Shown here: positions 50,657-62,797 of the stretch, in pieces
Layout: the number at the start of each line of letters is the position of its first letter
Numbering within the stretch: the first letter of the stretch is position 1
Assembly: GCA_025093555.1 (NCBI GenBank)
Contig: JAIWNF010000048.1
Coordinates: 248,001-312,000, forward strand
From: Circinella umbellata
Taxonomy: Eukaryota > Mucoromycota > Mucoromycetes > Mucorales > Lichtheimiaceae
Length of the DNA stretch: 64,000 nucleotides
Direction of reading: 5' to 3'
Position numbers and translations under genes: made by a program
Notes under the pieces: model-generated
Seen by the model: only the letters and a program-made list of their open reading frames with translations
Told to the model about the DNA's origin: nothing
Database searches by the model: none

Positions 50657-53600
50657 ATGTTGCGGTTCACATACATAAACTTGACAAATTTCACATCTGT
50701 TTAAAGTTAGATTCGAGCTCTTCGTGGATGCACCGAAAGTTAGGATAGGTACTACGCTCGAACTCCCCCAACGCTCCCTTATTAAAATGACTGACCTAAT
50801 TTAGATTGTTTGTTTCAAGAGTAAATAATAAACTAGAGCTGAAGGTAAACTAGTGACCTATCTTTCTTTTCCTTTATCTTTCATGAACAATACTTACTGA
50901 ACGAATGTAGTAAAAGTGGGAACGAACCCATGTATGCTTTTTTCGACAAATCATAGTTCGTCTTACTCATATATAGCTTGTTGTGCAGTTGCCTACAGCA
51001 TATAGTATCTATTTTTATCTTATATCAGTATATCATACACTTTCAATACTTTTTCGCAGTGAAACGTCAAAAGCTTGGATTTCAAATTGGGCAAGTGGGG
51101 GAGGAAGGAGAAAAAGGAAATGAAAAGGAAGAAGATACTACTGGTACCAAACTTGATCTTTGTCTTACCGATAGTAATTTGCTACTTTGAAGTTTATCAT
51201 TGAGCTTATTTTCAACACACGCTTCTATGTTGGCTTCGCATCATCCCAACCACATCATGCAAGCTGTAGTAGTAGTGTGTTGTTCGTCCAAAGTTATTTT
51301 CTCATCAATCTTTTATATTTATCTGTCATATTTCATAATTGCTGGAACGATTTTGAATGTCTTTGATCCACGTTGCCCCACAATGAAAATACGTACTAAA
51401 AATAAGAGCTGGTTTTAACAGTTTCAGTTTTATAACATTTATAACAGATTAAAGATAGGTTGATCTCATCTGATGTTCGCTCATCTGCATATCCATCCGG
51501 ATCTAAACAAGTAGATGAATGTAGTATCTGATGAGGCCATCCGATAGATCCTCAAATAAAGCGGTAGCGTGTATTTTTTTTTATTTCAAAAAAAAAGTTG
51601 ATTGATAAAAGAAAACCTTAAATTATTTAAGCATAACAAATTCAACAGAGTGTGATAAAATGTACACTACGTAATATATCATTTACAAGCTACAGTGTAC
51701 TTTTTCTCCAGTTGTTGCTGTTTATATTTTTTCCAAGTATCTTATTTATATTATATTTGTATACAAAGAATATCTCCACGACTTTTTCCCTATCTCCCAA
51801 TAGGGTTTTTCATTTTCTAATTTCTTTTTGCTCCGTCTCAATCAATATATCTTCACAGACGCTGGATTATGGGAGACATTAAATAAAAACCAAAATTTTC
51901 AGCGTATACAAAGAATATTAATAATCATCTTTTGTTACTTTATATATAAATAAAACTTTTGTTTGACTTATTAAACTTCTTTGATTATATTTCTACACAC
52001 AAAGACAGGTACCATCTGTATCCGCGTCTGCATCCATACCGCTCATATCTGATTCGATCTGCAAGGAGCACTAATAGAAGTATCGGTATTTGTGCCAAAT
52101 AACATAAATAGTACATGCTTGTTGCGACGATTTGTTGGACAATTGGGATTTGAAAATCGGAAAATTTTAATTATCTATCTAGCCTTATATTATATTTGTG
52201 AAACTCTACAGTAGTGGCGCAACTTTTTTGATTTTTCAATTGCATATCAATTATTTATAATGTATAGTTATGCTTTAGATAAAATTTGTGGCCTACTGTA
52301 TATGACAGTGTAGAAGTTTCATTAGTTATAACCTTTTTGATGGTGATAAATAATTTTTTTTTTTGCAAATGTATATGTTGAGCTAAGGAAGCAGAGATTT
52401 TATTATCCTAAAATGTGTTTCGTACTAATATTTATTGATAACCCACGATAAATCCCAAAAATTTCCGTATAAACCTTAATTTTTGGTTATGAGTTTATAG
52501 TTTTATCTCCTGATAGCCCGTATTTGTGGTTAGAAGCTTAGCTCAAAGGGTAATCGCTATACTGCCTTAAAAGTCTTGTACCGAAAAAAGTATTGGTATA
52601 ATACAATACTTGATTCCTTCCTTCTTTTTACAGTATGGTATGAATGTGTATCAATAAGTATGTTGTATAATAATATATATATGTACATGTCGTGAGCATT
52701 TGATAAAGTAAGCTGCATTCATAGTAATAATTCGTTAGCTTTATGTTTTTTGATGGTAGTCCCAAATATACTTGCACACAAAGAAATGTCAAATCTGGTT
52801 CCGCGGATTATTTGCATTAGTATCGGATATATATAATTTACTATGGCTTTGTTGAAGACGGGATATGGTTTTCGGCACATACCAGAAAAGATTATGTTTA
52901 TTATATCCTTTAATATCAAGAAAGTAAATATGTTATAATTAAATTACATAATTACGCTGGATATACAGGGCTTTTACATACAAATAAATACCATCACCAA
53001 TATAATAACGAATAAGATGTGCTTCCAAAGCAACAAACGACGTTTATATCAAATTTCGCGGTAATGAAAAAAGATTATCCGCCGCTATATTGTGGGTAAC
53101 CTTTTCATATGCAGTTATGTCAGTAATGTAATCAAAAAACAAGTTTACTAATTATAAGATAAGAATATCCTCCTACATGTACTCACTGGGTAACTTTATA
53201 ACCAAAAAAATTGACCAGCATTGAGATCCCACAGTCCTTTGAGTTTATTATATTTCCCTTTTCGCCGAGTTCTCAGGGTTCTTTATGACATTTAAACAAT
53301 ACACACGGATATACAGGCTTAGTAGCTGCTTTCTTTTTATATATTTTATAAAAAAGAGACTACCGAAGGAGCGGATCAAAAGAAATCTATTATTTTCAAA
53401 ATTCACTTGATATATTACTTTTCTGTCCCATTATGAGTTATATGCATGATTTTTCTTAATTAAATTGGTGAACCAGTCTTTTTAACTTAATGACTATGCT
53501 ATTTTAATTTGGCGTGACAATCAAATTTGAAATTGGGATATTACACGTATATTTGTAGTCATGGAGATAGATTCATCACGACAAATTGGAAAAACATGGA

Positions 53601-53904
53601 AGGAAAAATCCTGTATAAATAATGGTGTACATGAGAAATAATGTGTTACCGTGGGGATTTGCAAAATAAAAAAAATTGAGGGAATCGGAATTGAATCCGC
53701 TAGACCCAAATTCAACATGGTCCTTGTATCACATACATATTTATATTGATGCTGGATGTGACTTTTTCACATAAAAGATCCATCACTTTACCCCACAGTT
53801 CCCAGGCTCTTTCTTCTTTATAGTTTTCTTTCTTTTTTTTTTTACCATCAATAAAAAAACTTAACAACCCCTACTATACTTTCAGCAATACAAAAATCCC
53901 CATC

Positions 53905-55625
53905 ATGTCCCAGGAAACAGGAGAAGTTAAAATGTACATACTGTATTTTATATGTTTGATGAAAAGGGTAGAAGAAAGAAAAAAAGAACACATTTTCACA
54001 TGTGTTGTTTTTCGCGTTGTCGCTCTAACAAAAATGATGTTTTCTTTTTATTAGTCACAAGATTGTTCCACCCCGCGATCGTGAAGTTGAAGGTGCTGGT
54101 GATGTAGTAAATAAGTACAGTCGTCAAATTACTCAGTTAGATACAGCTGGTGCTGGACAAGCTCAATGTAATTATCTCGTATTTGCATAATTATATATTT
54201 ACAAAGAAACTCGAGATACGTGATTTATTTTTCATGAGACTAATTTTATTGTTGTTAATTATAACAGTATACGCTACTGGATTGACGGACAGTGATATGA
54301 GCAAGGCTCAAGTTGGTATTACTAGTTTGTAAGTTTTTAAAAGTAGTAATTGACGATAGAAAGGTACAGAGTTGTTTAATTTATCCAATCTATAGTGGTT
54401 ACGACGGCAATCCGTGTAACATGCATATCAACGATTTAGCTGCCAAAGTCAAGGAAGGTGTTTGGAAAGCAGGACTTGTAGGTGCACAATTTAATACTAT
54501 TGGTGTTAGTGATGCTATGCCAATGGGTAGTGCAGGTATGTCTTTCTCTTTGCCTAGTCGTGATATCATTGCCGATTCAATTGAAACCGTAAGTAGGAAA
54601 CAATAGCCAAAGAAAAATATAGAGTATAAAATAAATGAGTAATTGTTGATCCACATAACATAAAGTACATTAAGAATAAGAATGAATATAAACTAAATAT
54701 AGGTTATGAGCGCTTTATGGTACGATGCCAATGTATCTATTCCAGGCTGTGATAAAAATATGCCTGGTTGTATGATGGCTATTGCCCGATTAAATCGTCC
54801 ATCTATTGTCGTTTATGGAGGCACAATGAAACGTGGTCGTGGTACTTTGGGTGCTTGTGCCAACCGTGATCTTGATATTGGTAACGCTCTTGAATGTAAC
54901 GGTGAATTCATTAGTGGCAAAATTACAGCAGATGAGCGTCGTGATATTATCCGCAATGCTTGTCCTGGTGCCGGTGCTTGCGGTGGCATGTGAGTTTTTT
55001 TTTCATCCATAAAAAATGCAGAGAAATATGAAGAGCATTGTAACTAATTTTAAACTTTTTAAATACTAAACTTTAAATAGGTTTACTGCCAACACAAGTA
55101 ATTAATAATTTTTTTTTGATATTTAATTAATAAGAAAAACAAGTAACTAAACACTTTTTGGTTTATTAAAATAGTGTCTAGTGCTATTGAAGCACTTGGT
55201 ATGTCACTGCCGTATAGCTCTTCCATTCCTGCTGTAGACGGAGAGAAAATAAAAGAGTGTCTTCGTGTCGGTCCCGCTATTCGTAACTTGTTGGAAAAGA
55301 ATATCCGTCCCCGTGATATTTTGACACGCAAGGCGTTTGAAAACGGCTTGAGAATAATTATGGTTCTCGGGGGTAAGTTTTTATATAGATCTCCTTTGAC
55401 TTTTATTATTATTCCCGAGACATCTGCAAGGTATTTTTGCTGACATAATACTTTTCTTAAGGATCCACGAATGCTGTCTTGCATATGCTTGCCATGGCTA
55501 AGGCTGCAGAAGTTCCTTTGACTATTGATGATATTCAAGCCATTTCTAGCTCCACACCTTTTCTTGCCGATTTGAGGCCAAGGTATTTATTTTCAACATG
55601 AACTTATTTTTATATAAAAATGATA

Positions 55626-55661
<36 letters not shown>

Positions 55662-56699
55662 CTTATAAATTTTATACATGAACACAAAAAACTAGTGGCA
55701 AATACATCATGGAAGACTTGCATAACATGGGTGGTACTCCTGCTGTATTAAAGTACATGCTTGAAGTAGGTTTACTTCATGGTGATTGTATGACTGTTAC
55801 GGGTAAGACCATGGCTGAAAACTTGGCTGAAGTTGAAGGATTTAAGGATGGTCAAGATATTCTTCGTCCTATTTCCAATCCTATCAAACCAACTGGTCAT
55901 TTGACTATTTTGCGTGGTAACCTTGCTCCCGATGTATGTATAGCCTTTTTCTTTCGTATAATTTGCAGCTATGTTTTGTTACCATGTGTCCTTTTATACT
56001 TATGTAAACACTAAATTATATAGGGTGCTGTTGCCAAGATTACTGGTAAAGAAGGTCTCTCATTTACTGGTGAAGCACGTGTATTTGATGACGAAGAAGA
56101 AATTTTCCATGCTTTGGAAGAGAAGAAAATTCCAAAGGGATCTGTTGTCGTTGTACGATATCAAGGTCCAAAGGGAGGTCCTGGTATGCCCGAAATGTGT
56201 AAGTGAATTCTGTTAGTAAAGAAAATTTGTATCTAAAATTGGGAGAATGAGCTTTACTAAGATCGGTTTTCCTTTTCATTTAGTAAAACCTACCTCTGCT
56301 ATTATGGGTGCTGGTTTGGGCAAGGATGTTGCTTTAATTACCGATGGTCGTTTCTCTGGTGCTTCACATGTAAGTAGCTTATATGCTTCAATAAAATATA
56401 ACAAAATCTCTAACAATTTCTTCTTTGATATATAAATAACAATCATACAGGGTTTCATTATTGGTCATATTTGTCCTGAAGCACAAATGGGTGGTCCCAT
56501 TGCACTGGTTCATAATGGTGATAAGATTACTATTGATGCCAATACCCGCGGAATCACTGTTCACGTATCTGATGAAGAATTGGCTAAGCGTAAAGAATCA
56601 TGGAAGCCTAAACCACCAAAATATACAAAGGGTGCTTTGGCAAGATATGCCATGACTGTTAAGAGTGCTAGTGAAGGCGCAGTAACTGACGAATGGTAA
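53905..56699 (+). CDS. ILV3: Dihydroxy-acid dehydratase (Ilv3, IlvD/Edd family)
   Basis: Dehydrates 2,3-dihydroxy-isovalerate and -methylvalerate in valine, isoleucine and leucine synthesis; an Fe-S enzyme. Twelve exons: 53905-53933, 54055-54167, 54268-54328, 54396-54588, 54703-54989, 55081-55097 (17 nt), 55175-55372, 55462-55582, 55696-55933, 56024-56198, 56284-56369 and 56451-56699; 588 residues, all phases consistent, length like yeast Ilv3 (585). Motifs: [28 protein letters not shown] (Cys75), [13 protein letters not shown] (Cys148), [14 protein letters not shown] (Cys225), [10 protein letters not shown], and [21 protein letters not shown]. The three conserved Cys are the usual cluster ligands. 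The N-terminus [22 protein letters not shown] is short and acidic and does not look like a mitochondrial presequence. Either the first exon is misplaced or the enzyme is not imported in the normal way. Intron 8 holds a TA microsatellite. Confidence 0.93.
55632..55661. repeat. TA microsatellite in ILV3 intron 8
   Basis: About 15 TA units with one CA interruption upstream. Confidence 0.9.
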
Positions 56700-56991
56700 A
56701 CTAATCATTTCATTTTTTCTCTCCTCCTCTTCCTACCAGATCCCCAATTTTATGTATATCCTTTTTTCTCTTTCTGCTTATTTGCTGTATCATAATGAAT
56801 TCATACACACATACAAAGTAAATAAAAACAAATTTCCTCCTCTTTTTTTTCCAATTCAAGTAATTTTCTCTTATAAGAAATAATTATAATAATAATGGTA
56901 GTAATAATTATGTGTGTGTATGTGAATGTGTTTGTTACGTTTTTTTTTACATGTTTTTTAATGTATTATATTGATTTGTTTTTCTTTCTTT

Positions 56992-58673
56992 CTACTGAGC
57001 AAAAACTTCACCACCCTGATCACCAACAAATGTTCCAATTTTCTTGACTTGGTTATTCCATTCCTCAATCTGTCGTCGCATACCATCAATCTGTTCCTTA
57101 TCCAATACACGAGGTTGTACCCAAGTAACGTTAACTTGTTGATCAACTTGATCAATTGAACCTCGAATAAGTTTAAGAGACAGTGCTTTCATAACAAGGT
57201 GTTCGACCTAGTATATAAATATGATTTTATGTGTTTCTTTCTTTAGTAAAAAATAATTACCTTTTTTTTAATACAAGTTTTTTCTCTATATATTACCTCA
57301 TCTACAGATAATCTGGTTTCTGCTGCAATTTCAGAGAATGGAATGACACGGTTATCACTGGATCGACGGAACACGGCCTCAATCAAAGACATGAGACAGA
57401 TCTTACGGCTCAATGCTTCCGAGCTTTGCTGCAGTAATGGCTAGAGAAACCCCAAGAATAATATATTATAAGTTATTTTTACCTCATTCTCTCCATCTCT
57501 TTTCTTTGTGTTTATATAAGTATTCTTATTTACCTGCTTGCTGAAGTGTGGAGCAAGAGCTTCAAATTTTCCAATATCACCACTGTTGAATGCAAACAAA
57601 AGTGATCGCAACCATTCGTGTTCAGTATTACTTAAAGAGTCCAAAATAGGATGCATTAACTATATATGTATAAAGATAATAAATAAAAAAAATATCATAA
57701 TCCCCCTTACAGTAATAACTTCTATCGCCTCCTTGTTTGTACATTTTTTTGCTTTTCCTTACCAATTCCCCAAAGTTATAAATCATTTCACCAAGAAGAG
57801 CAGAGATAGCCAAATCATAAGCTCTTCCAACCTTTTCTTCGGGTGACAGATCATCTACATTAACACATGCCAAATACAATAATGCACTCTTGTAATATTG
57901 AGCATATTCTGCTTTGGCTTTATAATATTCGGCACTGACACGATAAAAGCTGGCGTATATAACAGTTTCCACACTATCGAATTGTTCAAGAATTTTATCA
58001 GATTCATCAATAGCCTTCTTAACATCATCGTATTGATTCAACAGTAATTTGAAATGTGCTGCTTCCATCAAAGCCAATACATAAACGTCTTTAGTATCAT
58101 CGGTATCCACTTTAGTAATAATATCGTTCAAGAAGTTGACGGAATCTTGAATTTCTGATTTCGTTTTATAAATATATAATTTATAAGAATGGGAAATGTT
58201 AGAGCACAAAATATATTCTTTCTTAAGAACATCGTATGTTTTTGAATTATTTTCGCTATATACAAATATAAATAGTTACCTGAGCAGTTATTTGCTGCCT
58301 TGAGAGCGATGGACACCAACGACAATTTATTGATCTTGTTTTCCCATTCTGTAATGAATTGTCTAAACAAAGGAATCTGAAGTGGTGCAGAATCAGATTG
58401 ATTAAAGAATTCGAGAATAGACTGTGTCAACTGATGCCACAATCTAAATTATAGAAACAACAATAGATTAGCCTCTCTCATTTTCTTTCTTTTGCTCTTT
58501 CCTCTGTCCATATAATGAGGAAAAAAAACGCGCGTCGTTTTTAAAATAACATACTTTCTTTCATATAAATCTTCAAAGGTAGTGTAATAATGTTGAAGTT
58601 GTGCTGGTGCTTTTTGTCTTTCTTCGTGAAGAAACTTTGGAACGTCAAAGTCAATTTCCATTTGCTGTGCCAT
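56992..58673 (-). CDS. RPN9: 26S proteasome lid subunit Rpn9 (PSMD13)
   Basis: PCI-domain subunit of the 19S regulatory lid. Six exons on the minus strand: 58673-58555, 58443-58280, 58154-57763, 57659-57534, 57440-57297 and 57207-56992; 386 residues against about 393 in yeast. The N-terminal helical repeats include FDVPKFLHEERQKAPAQL and LWHQLTQSILEFF. The middle has TPR-like helices (VYVLALMEAAHFKLLLNQYDDVKKAI, then YYKSALLYLACV). The PCI/winged-helix end contains RKICLMSLIEAVFRR, VIPFSEIAAETRLSVDEVEHLVMKALSLKLIRGSID and VTWVQPRVLDKEQI, typical of Rpn9. Convergent with ILV3, 292 bp apart. Confidence 0.92.
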
Positions 58674-61600
58674 GATGAAGTGAAGGAAGAGGGTTTATTT
58701 TATGATATGCAGAAGAGAAGTTGAGAGTTAAAAAAGAAAGGTCCCAATTTTAAAGATGATTGCGCGTCTCTTTTCTGCTGCTTTGCACCCGGAGTCTTAA
58801 ATAATAGACTTGATTTTAATTAACCTGTTGGGAGTCTATGGCTACTAGGTTACAATGGGCACATTCTATTAACAGCGAAATATTACAAAGCTATAAAATT
58901 TAATGCAAATAATTCACATTGCTATTGATTATAGCTACTACTACTACTACTGAGCTATTATTGCTTTCCGTTCTTTTTGAACTTGTTAAAAGTTACTAGT
59001 ATACTACATGAAAAATGCTTCTTATCTCTGCCACAGTACGTGTAATATGGTTGAGCATAATATTTATTAGGGGACTGTTTTGGAAAACCCAAAAACATAC
59101 CATATTAGATAATTTCAACTCTTACGGACACCCCACTTTTATATTTTCTCAAAGACACACAGCAATCTGATATAATTACATCGTATCCAACCATTTATAA
59201 CAGCTGCATGCATATAAGGAAAATATGCATCAAATTAGAGTTAGCTCCCATTCTAAACGATACTGTAATAAAAATGTATACCATAATATTTCACTCATAT
59301 CATAAAATAAGCTATTAAAAAATCCCATTGTATTATGTATCAGAATGTTTGAAATATATGTTCAGAAGTTAATAAATTATAAAGCAAATGTGGTTTGCTT
59401 AAGCTACATATGTGGGTTCTTATATAAATTACTAAAATATTTTATTCATTATAGCAACTATAACTCTTATTATAGCCTAATCCAGAACAACGATATCCCA
59501 AGGATCAGTCATTTGTATTACTTTTTGTTCCATGAAGTGACTCGTATAGGATCTCTTTGAAAAAAATATAACGATAGATAACTAAATGAGCTTGGGAAAA
59601 TAACATTGAATATTTTCGTAATGAGTGTAAAAAGACAATGTTTATTTCTTTAATTCTTCCACAAACGCACACGTAACACCAAGCAAAAACAAGAAAATAA
59701 TTTAAGGAAAGCGTTGTTTTATTATGATAAATGATAATAAAATATTTAAAGAACTATAACTTATTATTATGATTACTTGTTGACTTTTATTGTATCTTTT
59801 TTTTATGTACAATGGCTGTTCGTATGTCTTTTTACTGAGCTATCTTTTATTTACTCGTAGATTCAGAGTCCATCATTATGTATTACTGTTAAGAAGAGTA
59901 ATATATAATACAATTGTAAATATACTGGGGTTATTACATACAGTGTTCGTATAATTAAATGTTATATGGTTACTGTGTTTTATTATTCGTATATGGATCT
60001 CTTTTTGTGTGTTCTGATAGAGACTCAAAATAAAGGTCATTCCTAGTATTACTATTAAATTAAACATGTGTTAAAATATTAGTTGCAAAAACATATTAGT
60101 GTGCTACTAAATTAATAATAAGCTTTACACTTACCCGCATAATGGTGATCCAGAAATTAACTTTCTTATTTGTATACTGTTTCACCTTTTGTTTTTGAAC
60201 ATAGTTTATGATAGCCTCGGTACTGATTTTAATGATGTACGTTGTACAAAGTTCTGCGCACGAGTTATCAAAATATTTCATGATTCTATATATTTGTATA
60301 TAATTTTTGTTTATTTTCTTCACATCTAGACGATAATAAAAATATAATTAACTTACTGTATTAATGATTCTTTTTTTTGAGGGATTACTTTCGTGATTTT
60401 CTTTTGTATGTGACACTATGGAAATTAATTTTATTTATAGTTGCATTGCAAACTTTTCACCCCGCACACCCATAACCAACTATTTATTACCCAACACACA
60501 CTGTTTTTATGGTAAACTATGTAGACTTAAGATTGTCTTATATAATAATGATGTATGCTTATTATTTATTATAAGATCTTATAAAAAGAAAATTTTTATC
60601 CTTCATTTCAACAAAGAATGTCGATTGTTAACTAGTCTAAGAAACAATAAGAAATAAAACGTGCACGGACCACCAAGGGGGGTTATCCTATCGCTCACAT
60701 TTATTTGGATCTTTTCTTTTTTTTGTACCTTAAGACTATAAAGAATGAAGTTTTGCATCTTGTATTTCGAGTCACTTTAATTCTATTAAATGTCCTTAAC
60801 ACTTGATAAAGAAAGAATAAGAGTGCGACTTTCATTCACATATAATAGCATACTACTTACTATTTCAGAGTATCTCTAGTCTATATTAATCTAAATTAAC
60901 ATTTCAATTGTTAGTACTGTTATTTTTCAAGTCTACATCAGGTTAAACAGAAATATAAAGTAATAACAGTAAATGTAACGCATCAGTCATAATTGTTATT
61001 ATCAATATATCTCAACAGAATATTAATAATTATAACATTTGGGCTCTCTTAAGCAAAGATAGTTTCAATTGATAATTGTTTGCATATTGAAAGTTGCCTG
61101 ATATCAGATAGTATGCTTTTTTGGCTTATATATATGCTTATATAGCTATTATAGGTTAGCACTGATCTTGAGAAAGCAACCTTAGTAGTATGTATCTATT
61201 AATTTTTTTGAAAAGGGACGGGGGAACAAGGTGGAATACAAAATATTTTTTCTATTCCGGAAACAAGAAGGTATTCAGTATTTGAAAGCATAGTTGCTAT
61301 TATTTTCCTTATATTGTTAAGTGTGGTGAGTGTGTGTATTTAGTCAATGCCAATATATATATAATATGCTATGCTAATTTTTTTAAATGAGTTCTGCATC
61401 ATTCCCCATATATAATAAGTAACATTTTCATATATGTTGATATTGTTATACGGTTTGCTTAAAAGTAACAATCACTAATAATAGTAAGTAGTAATATATA
61501 GATTTACACAGTTATGTATATTTTTTATCTGTTTCATCTTATATTGTTACGAAATAGAACTTTTTCTACCTTATTTTCAATTTGTTCTGTTTGGCAGATG

Positions 61601-61699
61601 AATAATAAACCCGAACTCCCTTACTGAAACTTTTTTTTTTGCATACTATGAAAGATTTTGTTAGTACCTTTTTTTTTTCTTTTCTTTATCTCTCCTCTT
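58674..61699. other. Gene-free intergenic DNA
   Basis: 3 kb of AT-rich DNA: RPN9 promoter at the left, DUF1992 gene promoter at the right. Orphan frames (59345-59560, 60323-60096, 60418-60657) encode hydrophobic low-complexity peptides without recognised domains. No RNA gene or repeat seen except short ACTACTACT tracts at 58940. Confidence 0.5.
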
Positions 61700-62797
61700 A
61701 TGCTTTGTTTTACTAAAACGTCATCTTACTTATATTCAAGTCGATCGTTAAGAAAATACACACATTCTTCTCAATCTGAATTATGCAATACTATCAAACT
61801 TATCTCAGCATTGTCTAGAACTAGAGCCTTCAGCTCTTTTTCTCGTAGTATATTTGATCCTGAACCCAACGAAGATTCATCAGCAACCACAACAACTAAT
61901 GCAAAAGTCAAAGAAAAGCATCAATTACCAAATGACAAACCGTGGGATGATGAAGAATCAGTTGCTGATTCCGTTTTACGTATGGTAATGGACAAATATA
62001 ATAAACCATTACGAGTGGAAGGGGCAGCACGGCGACAACTTCCACAGCCACAAACTTATTCGCATCATGTACAAGGTCTTTATGATACCGACAATAAGAA
62101 TCAAGGAGAGTCAAATATGAGTTCAGGTGAAAAAGCTGCTCTTCGTGATAATATGGTTCGTTCCAAACGTCAAAAACGAATTATGAGTGCACGGGATGCT
62201 GCTCTTGATTATTCACTTGAAAAGAAATATCCATCACAACCTACAAAACAAACGAATAATAACAATAGCAAAGAAAAAGAGAAACAGGAAGAGGATGAAT
62301 CCATGCGATGGCCTAAAAGTATAGCTCAAATGGGATTATTAGCGGAAGAACGAATTCGGCAAGCACGTACAGAAGGACATTTTGATAATTTATCTGGAAG
62401 AGGACAGCCTATACCAGTAGATGTAAATGAAAATAATCCGTTTATGGATCGGACGGAATTTTTCTTAAATCGTATTGTACAAAGACAAGGAGCGGCACCA
62501 CCATGGATTATGATGCAACAAGAAGTAGATACGGAAACAACTAAATTCCGAACAGATCTTGAACGATCATTACGGTTGTATGTAACAGGAGTGGACAGTC
62601 AACAAATAACGACATCATCCATGGCTTTACGGCAATGGAGACATAATAATCAAGGATATTTCACAAAATTGATGGAAAGTTTGAACGGTCGATTAAGAAG
62701 TTATAATGTCATGTGTCCAGCGTCAGTGCGCAAAACTAGATTAGATTTAGAGGATGAATTACAAGACATTTACAGCCGGATCACTGAACAAAAATGA
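61700..62797 (+). CDS. DUF1992 (DNAJC28 conserved domain) protein, probably mitochondrial
   Basis: Single exon, 365 residues from the first in-frame ATG at 61700 (the open frame starts earlier but only without ATG). The first about 50 residues are Ser/Arg/Lys-rich with almost no acidic residues, fitting a mitochondrial presequence. A disordered, Lys/Glu/Gln-rich middle follows. The DUF1992 core (about 202-280) has MGLLAEERIRQARTEGHFDNLSGRGQPIPVD, with the family's EG.FDNL.G.G.P signature, then PFMDRTEFFLNRIVQRQGAAPPWI. No J-domain is present, as is usual for fungal members. Function unknown; the human relative has been linked to Golgi and mitochondrial roles. The absence of introns is unusual in this window outside the histones. 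Confidence 0.8.
   Translation: MLCFTKTSSYLYSSRSLRKYTHSSQSELCNTIKLISALSRTRAFSSFSRSIFDPEPNEDSSATTTTNAKVKEKHQLPNDKPWDDEESVADSVLRMVMDKYNKPLRVEGAARRQLPQPQTYSHHVQGLYDTDNKNQGESNMSSGEKAALRDNMVRSKRQKRIMSARDAALDYSLEKKYPSQPTKQTNNNNSKEKEKQEEDESMRWPKSIAQMGLLAEERIRQARTEGHFDNLSGRGQPIPVDVNENNPFMDRTEFFLNRIVQRQGAAPPWIMMQQEVDTETTKFRTDLERSLRLYVTGVDSQQITTSSMALRQWRHNNQGYFTKLMESLNGRLRSYNVMCPASVRKTRLDLEDELQDIYSRITEQK

Larger units (their letters stand above)
44444..53904. other. 9.4-kb gene desert
   Basis: Between tRNA-Lys and ILV3 there is no convincing intact gene. The DNA is markedly AT-rich and contains a 2.6-kb inverted-repeat element (47128-49763), diverged copies of that element's interior (44745-45060 and about 46690-46860), a minisatellite, a GC-rich hairpin island, an AT microsatellite and several orphan open frames, each listed separately. 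49.8-53.9 kb shows only short open frames without recognisable domains (for example 52919-52719 on the minus strand and 50978-51190). Confidence 0.55.

Noticed and set aside
53670..53715. tRNA-like 3' half on the minus strand (GGATTCAATTCC followed by T-run)
   Set aside because: The T stem does not pair properly and no 5' half or acceptor partner can be found.
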